This document shows positions 1-10,306 of a stretch of DNA of 64,000 bases, piece after piece. The notes beneath the pieces are model-generated. The model saw only the letters and a program-made list of their open reading frames with translations, was not told the origin of the DNA and did no database searches. Source of the DNA: Agrocybe praecox (taxonomy: Eukaryota; Basidiomycota; Agaricomycetes; Agaricales; Agrocybaceae). The number at the start of each line of letters is the position of its first letter. The stretch's first letter is position 1. Position numbers and translations under genes: made by a program. The DNA lies in NCBI GenBank assembly GCA_964017145.1, contig OZ024851.1:2294001-2358000 (forward strand), written 5' to 3'.

Positions 1-160
1 ATAAGGATGGGGTGGATAATTTGGTGTGCTGTCGTCTCCTGCATTGGCGGCGACAGCGTCCTTGGCATCTATTGTAGTTCCTTCGACAGACGATGAAACA
101 GCCTCAGATGCCGCACAAATTCCTCTGCATATTTGATGGCCTGCGTCGACTGGGAGTGAA
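1..160 (-). pseudogene. HAM1-like gene fragment at window edge
   Basis: The reverse complement of this stretch matches the start of exon 4 of the full HAM1-like gene (about 53345-53500), including the segment that encodes SSVEGTITDAKD in the intact gene. Similarity is near-complete at the left edge and fades after about position 130-160. Its 3' part would lie left of the window, so only the 5' boundary of a truncated copy is visible. No start codon or upstream exons are present, so it is called a relic; whether the remainder is open cannot be judged here. Confidence 0.7.
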
Positions 161-245
161 TGCTGAGATGGACAGAAGGTTGAGACGAATCTGGTTAGGG
201 GGTGACGCTGGAGTGAATCGACTCTAATCTCGTTGGACAGTGCAG

Positions 246-655
246 GCGCGGACGTTCGTTTCTTTCAGGCCTCGTATTAATTTTATTTTCTGCTTTCTTA
301 TGTTCTGCTCTTGATGCACTACCTTGGCCTTCACGAGCACTTCTGTGCTTGTAATGGACTAAAAATCGTGAATATCAGGGTGTTCTTGTCTTTTTGGGTT
401 TCGGTGTTCGATGTTGGTTCGATGGATTGAATGGGATTCCTGCAGGAAGCGAAGTGCGACTTGTGGCATTCGGATACGATGCGGGTGATGTGATGGCGCA
501 CGAATGTAAAGTTGGGATGAATGCAAGTTGTTCGAAAGGTTGGTATCGGATGACATGGGGATGGCGCACAGCCGTCCACGTTGGCACACATAATATCTCG
601 CTTTCCCTCCTCGCTTTCCTGGTATGTCCTAACGATGTGGACTTTTTTTAGACGA
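246..655 (+). repeat. Module repeat, copy R1
   Basis: About 410 bp with clear nucleotide similarity to 6447-6880 (same strand) and to 59855-60319 (opposite strand). It contains an imperfect hairpin at 333-352 (8-bp arms, loop TTCT). Relative to the other copies it lacks about 75 bp just after position 368. Short ORFs cross it on both strands, but none is conserved between copies, so it is treated as non-coding. It separates the HAM1 fragment from the NLR1 promoter. Confidence 0.75.
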
Positions 656-782
656 TCTTTTAATTAAAAATATTGGACGTCTTATAGGAAAAATGCAATG
701 TTTGTCTAACCATGCATGCCAATATGGCTCATCATGGTGTCTAATTATAAGTCGCATTGGGTCCATGGCTGTGTCGTGGGTT

Positions 783-790
783 TATATAAA
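783..790 (+). promoter_or_regulatory. TATA box of NLR1
   Basis: TATATAAA lies 108 nt upstream of the NLR1 start codon. The same box and the GGAGCCC that follows it are conserved upstream of NLR2 (complement 59500-59507), which supports a retained core promoter in both copies. Confidence 0.6.
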
Positions 791-897
791 GGAGCCCTAG
801 GAAACGCCTCCTGTCTTCTTTTCTCCCTGGTCATTCTGCTTTGGAGGTTCGGTCTAACTTCTACAAAACTTCTTCCGCTCCCATTGGACCAGTAGCA

Positions 898-3486
898 ATG
901 TCTGGGAATGCTCATCAACATCAATATTCAATGTTTGGGGGAGATGTGGTTGTATCTGGGGGAAGTTTCGTAAATGTAAACGGAGCCAATGGACGGAAGG
1001 GTGCGTCACTATAAGAATTTCAATCGGCTTTACCCTCATACATTTTTATGAAGCATCACTTGACATCCTGACGGATGCGGTCGCCCATACTGCGTTCCAC
1101 GACTCTGCAGCACATTTTGATGCTCCAAAATGTCACCCTAATACACGGGTTGCGGTGCTCGACGAGATCATGAGCTGGCTCCAGCGCTGTGACTCCGAAA
1201 CAAAGGACAAGTTTGTGATGTGGCTTACGGGGGCCGCAGGTGCAGGCAAATCGGCCATCGCACAGAGCTTTATTGGACTGTGCCTTCTGAAGAACCTCGT
1301 CATTGCGAGCTTTTTCTTTGGAAAATCAGATGGCAGTCGAAATCATGCAAGCGCACTCGTTGCAACACTCGCCTACCAGATCTGGCGCCTGTTCCCGGCG
1401 GTACAGAACGAAATCATCTCTGTCATTGACGCCGATCCCCTCGTTTTCACAAGAAATTTGCGACATCAATTTACTCAGCTAATCGCACAACCTCTAAACA
1501 ACATCTGCAGTGCGGGTACTTCATGGCCCCCTGGATTATATCGTGTGATTGTAATCGACGGCCTGGATGAATGTCTCAACGAGGAAACACAACAGGACAT
1601 TATACAAATCATATCCACTGCCATACGACAATTCAAACTACCCATACTATTTTTCATCGCCAGCCGACCGGAACATAATATCAATGTCGCCTTCACCTCA
1701 GAAGGAATGAGGGGACTCTTTACACGTCTATATCTAGACGACACTTACGGGGCTGATGAAGACATCTTTAAATTCCTTAAAAACAGCTTTGAGGAAATTA
1801 GGATGACCCACCCCTTCAAAACGCTGATCCCAGAGGTGTGGCCCAGTCCAGGATCGTTGAAATCCCTTGTCGAAAAAGCATCCGGACAATTTATCTTTGC
1901 GGCAACAGTCATCAGATATGTAAAATCCATTCGGCATCAACCTCATCTCCGGCTCGACAGTGTAATGAACCTCCGACCAGCTCAGGGTGACTTGCCGTTT
2001 GCACAATTAGATGAGATGTATCGAACTATTCTCTCCACTGCCGAAGATGTCGATCAAGTCCTGTACGCTCTCAGTATTTACTCACTTGGCGTGCCAAATG
2101 GATATTATGTGGACGAGTTTGATATATGCGAGTATTTGGGGATCCTTCCGGAGGAGCTTGAGGTGTTATTTTGTGATCTTGGGGCAATTGTTTCAATCCG
2201 GGAGATCGGGTATCGAAAGCGAAAGCTTCAGATTCTACATGCTTCACTTCACGACTTCTTACTGGACCCAGCGCGGTCTAAGCAGTATTTCATTGACATC
2301 GAGATTTATAGGACACGACATGTGGCGAATATTCTTCATTATGTCAATCCCTCTAATCTAGATATGCTGAAAAATGGTGAGTGATTTAAGATTGATTAAT
2401 GATTCAATTTCCCACATTAGACAACATTCCATCATCAGCCAGCATTCCTCCAATTGATGCCGTCAAAGATTTCATTTGGAAAAATTACCAACTCTGTAGA
2501 AGCTCGACAGAGCTAATCAACGTGGCTTCGTCTCTTTCCCCTGAAATAATTTCTCGAAAGTTGTCAACCACCTGGGAATCTCGACTACCATTATTTATGT
2601 GGTATACCACTCTTTTGGCATTTTTTACCCACATGGTATTTGTATTTTCTTCGTGGCCTGTTGTAATTCACAGTTTTCTAATGAATGCTTCCAGGTACCC
2701 CAGGATTCAAGATGGGCACCAATAAAGCAACAGCACGAGGACGAGCTTGATAAGACTTTCTGCGCGAGCATACCCACTTATTTTGCCGGTGTCACCCACC
2801 TTGCAATTCTATGTATTGCGGTACATCTAGGGACGAACTTACTTGTTCCAGGTTGTCCAATTGACGAAAGAGGAATTTCCCTTCACTTTCGCGATTCGAC
2901 CATATGTCATGAGATATCCCGACAGGATCCCCTTGATCTCATGGTGATGATGCGCGACAGGACTGGTGGAAATTTGGATGAATATTGGTTGCGTCTTGTA
3001 AGGTCTATACAAAATCCAGCTAGACCGGGGATATATACTTTAGGCGGCGATGAATATGCAAAGGCCACTTTATATTTCTTCGAGCGACTCGAATGGCACC
3101 TGTCATTCTCCTGGATAGTTTCAAATCCACCGTACATTGAGGAAATATATTTAACCCGTCATCTCACCTTCCACCACGGTATCTGGATATTAGGAGTCGA
3201 CAGTAGCGAAGGCCACTTCCTTTCCCATTTCACGGACATGTTTTTGCTTCTAGGTTATGCCAAGTTCTTCCTTTCCCTCTCTGCACGGTCGGAAGATTTA
3301 CTTCAACATTGTCATGAGCAGAAACTCTTGACCAACGAGCTCATGCATCACTTTCCGAGCCGTACCGACCTCTTAAAACAGGAAATGAAGGCATACGTAG
3401 AGCGAGTCGAAGGCAGGCATACAGTGAAATCACCCACAATCAATTGGAAGAAAATCTATAGAGCGATAGTGAAGCACAATACTTGA
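898..3486 (+). CDS. NACHT-domain NTPase (fungal NLR-like), NLR1
   Basis: Predicted STAND-type NTPase of about 810 aa. Exons: 898-1000, 1054-2376, 2421-2635, 2695-3486 (introns 53, 44 and 59 nt). The N-terminus carries a glycine-rich segment (FGGDVVVSGGSFVNVNG) common in agaricomycete NACHT proteins, then a PKCHPNTR motif near residues 59-66. The P-loop GAAGAGKS is at 94-101 and Walker B VIVIDGLDEC near 199-208. The C-terminal ~350 residues look helical, and I see no WD40, ankyrin or TPR repeats. Compared with NLR2 the protein ends early: codons still readable downstream in NLR2 follow a TGA here. Such proteins act in fungal self/non-self recognition and programmed cell death; that role is inferred from the family. 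The start was chosen because the 103-nt first exon is identical in length and splice position in NLR2. Confidence 0.85.
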
Positions 3487-3740
3487 AACACCGATAACGT
3501 ACTAGGAGGACGCTTGGTTGAAATAGATCCAACTCAAGCCTCGGAACTCTTACCTGACTCGTCAAAAGACGTTCAAACATCATACAAAACCAAAACTCCT
3601 AACCGACGAATTCATTAATCACTCTCCACATCACACGAGCGTTCAATCACTCGAGACGATCTCAGCACAAGATCCCGGTTCGGCAGAGTTACCACAGACA
3701 GAGCAAGAGGTTTGATGGACAGGGAAGCTGAAGCGCCGAA
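3487..3740 (+). repeat. Conserved NLR 3' flank
   Basis: This sequence matches the reverse complement of about 56527-56760, downstream of NLR2. In NLR2 the first 30 bases are coding (GSLVEIDPT), while here they follow a stop codon. Similarity ends near 3740, where the unrelated segment with the coq1 relic begins. Confidence 0.6.
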
Positions 3741-4559
3741 GGATGGTTAGTGATTTGGGGAAGGATGATTTAGGTGACTTGTGGGTGTGGGCCATTGCAA
3801 GGCATGGCATGTACGAGTCCGGATTTAGATTTTTATTTATAAGCTACCACTGATCCCGTTGGTGAGAGCTATATGTGGAGGCTGGCGCTGAACATTGAAC
3901 CCGGGAATGAATAGCGTTCAGGAGTTGCAGGTGACAGAATCAACCAAATCCAAATTCTATAGTCGATGCAGACAACGACAACCTGGGTTCCTCCGCCTAA
4001 AAGACCCCAAACCGCCAATGATGAAGTTCCTCCTCCGCCCCACTGACACCACTGACACCATTCCCATGAAACCTCTGCATCAGCCCGTGGTACGGCTCCG
4101 GGTCCCTTTTCACCATCCCATTGAAGCTCTGGAGAATAAATCCACCAAACATCTCATCCATTGTCGCAGAAGGCGGTGTACGGACAACGCGCACTGATGG
4201 CCATACGAGCTCCTATCTGGGAATTCTGGGTCGATGTTTTCCCGAGCTTGTTCAGCCTTTTCGCCCTGTTATCCGAAGCCATATCCAACCTTTTTGATGC
4301 TCTTGTACGATACAGCGTCAGAGCGGGTGTCTTGCTGGACCAGGACGATGTTTGGGTTTCATGGCAGGGGGCTGGCGAGTGGAAGAAGATTGCGACGACG
4401 GGGAGGGCTTCCGCCAACGTAAATGTCTGCCAGTAATCTGGCATCCAACCATTTGCTTTCAAGCTATTCCGCTGGTAAATACTAACAGTTGGTCAAGAAT
4501 ATTTTAAAGGATGGCCGTTGGGACACACCAATTCTACATCACCAGGTTTTTGAATTTTC
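3741..4559. other. Gene-free stretch, nothing recognised
   Basis: ORFs of up to about 100 codons occur on both strands (for example complement 4154-4462), but none resembles a family I know and they overlap in several frames. The segment has no counterpart in the right-hand NLR/HAM1 modules, so together with the coq1 relic it is an insertion specific to the left module. Confidence 0.4.
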
Positions 4560-5500
4560 AAACTTCCTCTCAATTAGATCTCCCATTTCTGGATGTTCCT
4601 CCCATGCATATAGCGCTGGACCTGTTGCAAGGCCAAGTTGTAAATCTGCGCATTTTGGTTTGCCTAGAGTAGCCGACACGGATTCATAGTCCAACACATC
4701 GTCAACCAGCTGTAATAAAATCGGTAATTATTCCATGAAATTTAGATCACGACGTACTTGAATGCAATGCCCAGGTTTCTGCCGTACGCAAACCCAATTT
4801 CTTTCCACACCTCAGCCTCGCGACACCCTCCCAGCACCACCGCTGATCTGGCTCCCTTTGCCATTAGGCTTGCCGTTTTTAGGTATGTCTTTTGCAGATA
4901 TATATTCCACGCGTCCCTGCTTGTGGGCGTTGACCGTCGCTGCTTGTCGGCATCCACAAACACCTTGGTGATGTCGGCATCCCCCTCCATCTTGACTTCC
5001 CGCATTTGCAGAATTTCACCTTCGACGAAATTCGACAGGACACTCGCGATCAGTTCTGTGACCTCGCAGTCTCCGAGCCGGGATAATGCTGCAGATGCAC
5101 GTCCCAATACAAAGTTGCCACCAAGGACGAATAGTTTGTTGCCGTATGAAGCGCTCGGGCGCGTTAGAGTTCTGTCCAATTCGTTCGCGCTCCCTCCGGC
5201 ACCCTCACATTGCGACTCCCATAGCTTCCGTCTCCAGTCTCCTCCGGGTCCATTCGTGGCCTGAACTAACAAAAGAACGATGACGGGGCGTACTTGTTTC
5301 GACGGATGTAGGAAGTAGTACTTTGTAATTTCTGTGATTGGTGGATTCTGAGAGCTATGGCGCGAGGGCCTTGAACAGATCCAGTCGGGACGCATGAGGG
5401 GCTAGAGTACTTCGGCCACGGCCACATCGCTTCAGGTATCGAGCGCGTCGGTGCATGCTGAGAAGCAAAGCTGAAAAACGACGTAAAGTTGGATGCAAAC
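4560..5500 (-). pseudogene. coq1: Broken polyprenyl diphosphate synthase (coq1-like)
   Basis: The main open segment (complement 4742-5395) reads like mitochondrial hexaprenyl/solanesyl diphosphate synthase, which makes the ubiquinone side chain. It shows KYYFLHPSKQVRP, GNKLFVLGGNFVLGRAS, NFVEGEILQM and YLQKTYLKTASLMAKGARSA. A second exon follows (from 4709 downward) with LVDDVLDYE, the second Asp-rich motif, then LQLGLATGPALYAWEEHPEM. Several defects are visible. The block that should hold the first Asp-rich motif (LLHDDVID type) and its RRG partner is deleted between the TRPS and YGNK segments. The exon 1/2 junction no longer preserves frame. A frameshift follows FEN before a GDVELV remnant, and the N-terminal part is in another frame. 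An enzyme without the first Asp-rich motif cannot bind the allylic substrate, so this is a pseudogene; the working copy must lie elsewhere. Confidence 0.8.
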
Positions 5501-5640
5501 ATCGATGAATAGAATAAACGTACTGGTACAGATTAATGGCCAGCGAAAGATCACATGACCGAACCGGTTACTGATTTAACCGGCTGAGAACTTTGATCCG
5601 GACACTTAACTGTGACAAGATCAAAAACAGGACGCGCGCA

Positions 5641-6214
5641 ATATAAGAACTCGTCCTCTTAGGAGGACTCGTAACTAGGTCTGGATTTTTGGAAGCGAGC
5701 GGATGTGATACGCGCATCTGGGATGGGGAATTGAATGAATGTGTCGACGGTTTGAAGGCAAAAATTTCAAGCTCATCGACGTCGTTGGTTTCGTCGTTGG
5801 ATGGAAGTGAAAGGTGTTCAATAATCTGGAGTATACTGCAGCATCTGATGGGATTTGTAGGATTTGGGGGATATGGATACGAAAGGATGGATGGAGGCGA
5901 GTCCGGGTCTTTTGGATTCTTTTTCCACTTTTTGAAAAGTATTCGACACGTCCACAAATATGATCACGAATAATATTGGATAGTAGTACATGTGGAATGA
6001 CGCCATCCTACGCGGACACAATATTTTATGAGAAGAAAGTAAGATAGAAATAAAAAGATATGAAAAGTCATAATAAAAAAAAACATCATAAGATCTGTCC
6101 GACCCTCTGTGTTGTCGTGAAAAGATGAATCATAAATAGAAATAGTAGGAAGAGGATCACGAAGAAAGAGGATGAAAAATAAAAACAATCACTCATCAAA
6201 CCAGAAATCGAACG
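5641..6214 (-). repeat. HAM1 3'-flank copy (left end)
   Basis: The reverse complement matches the 3' flank of the full HAM1-like gene (56040-56530) and of its truncated copy (62027-62490). Shared landmarks are a T-rich stretch after the stop codon and a segment around 5700-5800 with GGGGAATTGAATGAATGTG. It orients the HAM1 relic that follows to the minus strand. Confidence 0.7.
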
Positions 6215-6446
6215 CACCACTGTAACCGGCAAACCCGACCATTCGCTAGATTAGATTAGATTATCACGTGCATGTATCATTTGCCAGTTTCGGCCTCTTA
6301 CCAGAATCATCATCGCTTCTTCCTCCTCCATCATGTCGTGCAGATCTGCCGTCTCCACCACTCTTCCAAGTCTTCGGATTTGCTTTCTCTTGTTTACTCC
6401 GTTCTTCCAACCTCCGTCCAGCGCTTTCAACAGTATCGGCGTCACG
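6215..6446 (-). pseudogene. HAM1 C-terminal tail relic
   Basis: The reverse complement of about 6361-6446 matches the last ~30 codons of the HAM1-like gene (GTTGAAAGCGCTGGACAGAGG region), with frameshifts. The match resumes at 6214 with the final GCGTTCGATTTCTG. The two parts are separated by a 136-bp insertion (6220-6355) flanked by the direct repeat CACCA. Only the extreme C-terminus remains, and it is joined directly to repeat copy R2. Confidence 0.65.
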
Positions 6447-6880
6447 CGCACTTCTGTGCTTGTAATGGACTAAAAATCGCTAGATAGTCCAATTCGCAAT
6501 TGATTCATGCCCCTTGCATGGTTCCAAGACTCTTGGTCGTCGTCAAATAATCGTGAATATCAGGGCGTTCTGGTCTTTTTGGTTTCGGTGTTCGATGTTA
6601 GTTCGATGGATTGAATGGGATTCCTGCAGGAAGCAAAATGCGACTTGTGGCATTCGGATACGATGCGGGTGATGTGATGGCGAGCGAATGTAAAGTTGGG
6701 ATGAGGTACCGAATGACATGGGGATGGCGTACAACCGTCCACGTTGACACATATGATATCTCGCTTTCCCTCCTCGCTTTCCGGTATTTGCTGACGATAT
6801 GGACTTCTTTTAGATTGGCAGGAACGCGCATTAAATCATCGTAGATATTGCGGATTCGACAATTACATCTACTCTATCGC
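6447..6880 (+). repeat. Module repeat, copy R2
   Basis: Same element as 246-655 (+) and 59855-60319 (-). It keeps the ~75 bp missing from R1 and extends further right than R1, to about 6880, where it still matches R3. The hairpin (8-bp arms, loop TTCT) sits at 6445-6464, exactly at the junction with the HAM1 tail relic. Confidence 0.7.
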
Positions 6881-7423
6881 ATCCCCAGGTCACCTCAGGC
6901 CATTCAATCCTACCAATCGTATCGTGATTCCCTGGCTATTCTTCACCCCATCTCAAACAGCTCTGCTGACCTCGGTATCACTACCTCCTGCTCCAACCGT
7001 TGATACACTCCTCACTGCTCAGCGTCAAGGTAAGTATCCGAATAACATTCCCATGATCTCACCGATAAAGTTGATCTTCTGTGCCCACCGGTAGGTCGGC
7101 CACGGATCTTGGAAGCCGCCTAATGCAGAACGAAATACAAACTCCACTGCGACATATACACTTCTTTAGGTCGGCTCAGGATCTGACGGAGAAGGCGACA
7201 TCACGCTGGTCAAGACCGGTACTTCCATCGTCCAGTACTAGTTTACTTAGATTTTCAAAAGGACCATTGCGTATACATACACCAACCGTACAAAAAAACA
7301 GTAAAGCCCTCTGCGTTCAGGACCCAACCTGTTTATTTCTTGGAAGGAAAAGCCAGAAGTCTGGATTTACACAAGCTGGACGTGCGCGGCTCAGGATAGC
7401 ACCACACGGTGGCCTTCCAAATA
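6881..7423. other. Gene-free stretch before tRNA cluster
   Basis: No supported gene. An ORF at 7081-7467 runs into the first tRNA-like sequence and has no recognisable motif, so it is not called. Confidence 0.4.
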
Positions 7424-7495
7424 TCTTTGCTAGTATATCGGTGAGTACACACGCCTGTCACGCGTGAAAGCTGGGTTCGACTCCCAGGCCGAGAG
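7424..7495 (+). tRNA. tRNA-Asp (GTC), degenerate copy
   Basis: A 72-nt cloverleaf with anticodon GTC in the loop CTGTCAC, anticodon arms CACGC/GCGTG, T-arm CTGGG-TTCGACT-CCCAG and D-stem GTAT/GTAC. Compared with the two copies downstream it has two changes: GGTGA instead of GGTTA in the D-loop, and a C that breaks one acceptor-stem pair (TCTTTGC against GCCGAGA). A T6 run follows directly as Pol III terminator. It may be weakly functional or a pseudo-tRNA. Confidence 0.7.
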
Positions 7496-7580
7496 TTTTT
7501 TGGTTTTTTCCTCATCGTCTTTGTTCTAAGAAATGTGATGAGCGCCGCCTGTGAGCGCAACACACGAAAATACTTCATCG

Positions 7581-7652
7581 TCTTTGCTAGTATATCGGTT
7601 AGTACACACGCCTGTCACGCGTGAAAGCTGGGTTCGACTCCCAGGCAGAGAG
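7581..7652 (+). tRNA. tRNA-Asp (GTC)
   Basis: A 72-nt sequence folding as tRNA-Asp. The acceptor stem TCTTTGC/GCAGAGA pairs fully with one G-U wobble. The D-arm GTAT/GTAC, anticodon arm CACGC-CTGTCAC-GCGTG (anticodon GTC) and T-arm CTGGG/CCCAG are all intact. There is no intron, and a T6 terminator follows directly. Confidence 0.93.
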
Positions 7653-7857
7653 TTTTTTGTTTTATTACCTTTCTCTGTGCATCTACAGCCTGCTAACAGT
7701 ATTCTCCATCGCGATCGCGCCCACTAACGTACTTAGATCTCTATTTTGGAACAAAAATATTTTTATACGCCGCTGTACGTAACGGGCGGGAAAATTATCG
7801 CAGTTTTACGTCCGAAGTCCCCACGCCATGATACTACCACGAGAACCTTTTTCAACA

Positions 7858-7929
7858 TCTTTGCTAGTATATCGGTTAGTACACACGCCTGTCACGCGTG
7901 AAAGCTGGGTTCGACTCCCAGGCAGAGAG
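7858..7929 (+). tRNA. tRNA-Asp (GTC)
   Basis: Identical over 72 nt to the copy at 7581-7652 as far as I can compare by eye, so the fold and the GTC anticodon are the same. The downstream terminator is weaker at first (ATTTTG), with a T7 run about 20 nt further on. Confidence 0.93.
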
Positions 7930-8934
7930 ATTTTGCCTCACTGCCCTTTTTTTCGCCAAGTTTCGCGTTGCGCTAATAGCCCACGTGCTTTCGCACCCCG
8001 ATCACGCGGCATTAATGAATCGCAAATTGGGGATTTTGTATTACGCGTCGCGAACGCGCCTCACAGTAAAGGCGATTGCAACATTCGTGGGGCGAAAAAA
8101 ACACATATGTATTGATGATCCAGTGATTAGGGTTCAAGCTCTCAGAGTTCAAAGTTCCCAACGCAATCAGGGCTGATATTGCACGTCAGTATCAGTTCTT
8201 TTGCCTACCGATTGGCATTAAGTAGAAGTCCAGGAGAATTCCGACATGAGCCACATATCGCCGACATCAGTGATAGTGAGGAGCGACACCCACACCCGGC
8301 ACGCACGCGGAAGCAGTCTCGTTTTCTACGCCTGCTTATTTATAATTCAGGAGGTCGGTCGCCGAAAAGTGAAAGACCAGACTTTCTGTTCTGGAAAAAT
8401 CTTTAGCACATTCCGCGCTAGCTGCGCCTCCATTTGCTCAAACTAGTCACCAAGTATAGAAGGCTCAAGGACCGCATGGCCGTTATCGCTATCATATGAT
8501 GTATATCTTTAGACACGTTTTTTCTTCCGGATCGCCTCGCGACGCAAACCCAAGTACACCATGAGAAAAAATATACCATTTAGGAGATTTTCATCTTCGG
8601 TGTGAGATAAAGCATCGGGTCAACGGCGTTTATTAGAAGATGCGATCAGATAATGAAGATTAAGGGTGCTGTGCCGGAGAGTCCTTCGTAGTCGTTTGCC
8701 CAAATTAGGAATGAATTGCTGAAAAAGGAAAAGCCGTGATGTAACTACTTTCGGGTACTTGTGGATGGGTTGCCCACAAATCAATCAAGGCCAACCGCAT
8801 AAAAGTCACCGCAAAATCCATGGTTTTCCTCATCCTCATCACCCACCCCACAGTTTCCCGGCCGTCACTTCTTTAGACCCCACTTTGCACATAGGTGTTG
8901 GTGATCGTCCTGCCTATGCCTATAACGTCGCTGA
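7930..8934. other. Gene-free stretch
   Basis: No supported gene. Several 60-95 codon ORFs overlap without recognisable motifs. Nothing repeated elsewhere in the window was seen. Confidence 0.4.
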
Positions 8935-9414
8935 TGTTATCTACTAGTCCCAGGGCATTCCTTTTCATAACACGACGGTGGTAAGTAGCGTTGTTGCTAG
9001 GGAGCGTTACTGTCGGCTGCCCGCCCATCGCTTCGCGTTCTCTGTTCGCTGATTTGTCCTCTAGGTTGGGTAAATCGGACACACCTACCTCTGCCACGTC
9101 TGGAAGAGAAGAGAGGCACGGAAGGAGGCAAGCAGGTAACAAGTGCGTCTGTTATCTCGTATTCTAGCCCAGCGCTTATAATCCTTGTAAAGGGTACGTC
9201 GTGCTCGGTGAGTAACACTCTCCAAGTCGGTAAGTTGCCGTGCCTTTAAATGTTGAGATGATGTCGTTCATTTCTTTTGCAGTCGTCGGGCTTATATACA
9301 GAACGAACCACTTCCTTACTCGACGCTCGACTCGCTTTCGATACGACAATCTCGATTCGCTCCGATTACTGTCGACGATCACTATCACGCGCACGAACGA
9401 TTCGACGACTGACA
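8935..9414 (+). mobile_element. Candidate solo LTR
   Basis: A 480-bp block starting TGTTAT and ending TGACA, so the ends form a short inverted TGTYA/TGACA pair. It is flanked by GCTGA (8930-8934) and GTTGA (9415-9419), a 5-bp target duplication with one mismatch. Inside, TTATATACAG near 9292-9301 would serve as a TATA box upstream of a CGA-rich transcript start, as in fungal retrotransposon LTRs. No internal retroelement genes or second LTR are present in the window. A plain promoter of a small unknown gene is the alternative. Confidence 0.33.
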
Positions 9415-10306
9415 GTTGACCCCCTTCCTCTCTGACGTTCAACTTCGTCGATATACGATGACTACTCGAGACGACGATAACGATGCGTACGCGTTTCTGA
9501 CGTTCGAAATGACTCCCCTTCCTCATTCGACAATTCGCCGACGAATAATGGGCGATGGGTATGGAAGGTGGGGTAGGAAAAGAGGATCAGAGGAACGAGA
9601 AAGGACGAAGAAAACAGCCAGCGGGCAGGGCGGGTGGGGCTGCGCTACGACCGACTTCGGCACCGCCAGACGACACGACCGACATTATGACTCCATGGAG
9701 ACCAAACTTAATGTGTGCCTCAAGAAAGAATCAACATCAAGGAGTGGAGGATGGGCATTGGGTTGACAGGAGGGGTAGAGTGGCTTCAGGTGAGAATTGC
9801 ATTCTTATGTGAGCGTGAATTAAGACATGTGAGAACTGGGTGAATAAAGCGCCCTCGGTAAGTGGTTAGACAGTTGTATGAACAGTAGTCGGTATAGTTA
9901 CAGGGGGGAGGTAGAGAAGCCAAATTACGCCGACTGATCGTTTGGTGGTATGTGATCCCATTTTATATGCTAGTCACAAATAGCTCACCAACATTTCTGA
10001 CAGGAGGTTGACGTGAAAGTTGAAGAGGAGGTTCCCTTGGGGGGTGGGCTTGCTTATAGCTCTCCTCGTGCTCCCTTGTCGTGGGCCATGGGCTTGTAGG
10101 TCCATAAAGGGTGGGCCGCACTTCGCGGGCCATGCGGGCGACTGCATAGAGCGTCGTTCGGTATAGAAGACAGAGACTAGGGCACGACTTTCGGAAACGA
10201 AGGTTGTTCTCCAATGTTCTGCCCGACATATTTTTGTGGACCGACCAAACGCACGTAAAAAAAATTGTATTGCCAGTGAATATGACGAATGTGTGCATGT
10301 TTCCGA
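9415..10306. other. Stretch with one short unrecognised ORF
   Basis: An ATG ORF at 9458-9766 (+, 102 codons; begins MTTRDDDNDAYAF, rich in Arg and Gly later) starts 44 nt after the candidate LTR. It resembles nothing I know and could be a remnant of the element's 5' coding part or chance. Nothing else is supported up to the methyltransferase stop codon. Confidence 0.3.

Noticed and set aside
394..651. 85-codon ORF in the module repeat with similar ORFs in R2 and R3
   Set aside because: The copies differ by frame-disrupting indels and stops, so there is no protein-level conservation.
7424..7929. Three similar 72-bp units as a possible CRISPR-like or tandem repeat array
   Set aside because: Each unit folds as tRNA-Asp with a T-run terminator, and the spacing is irregular.
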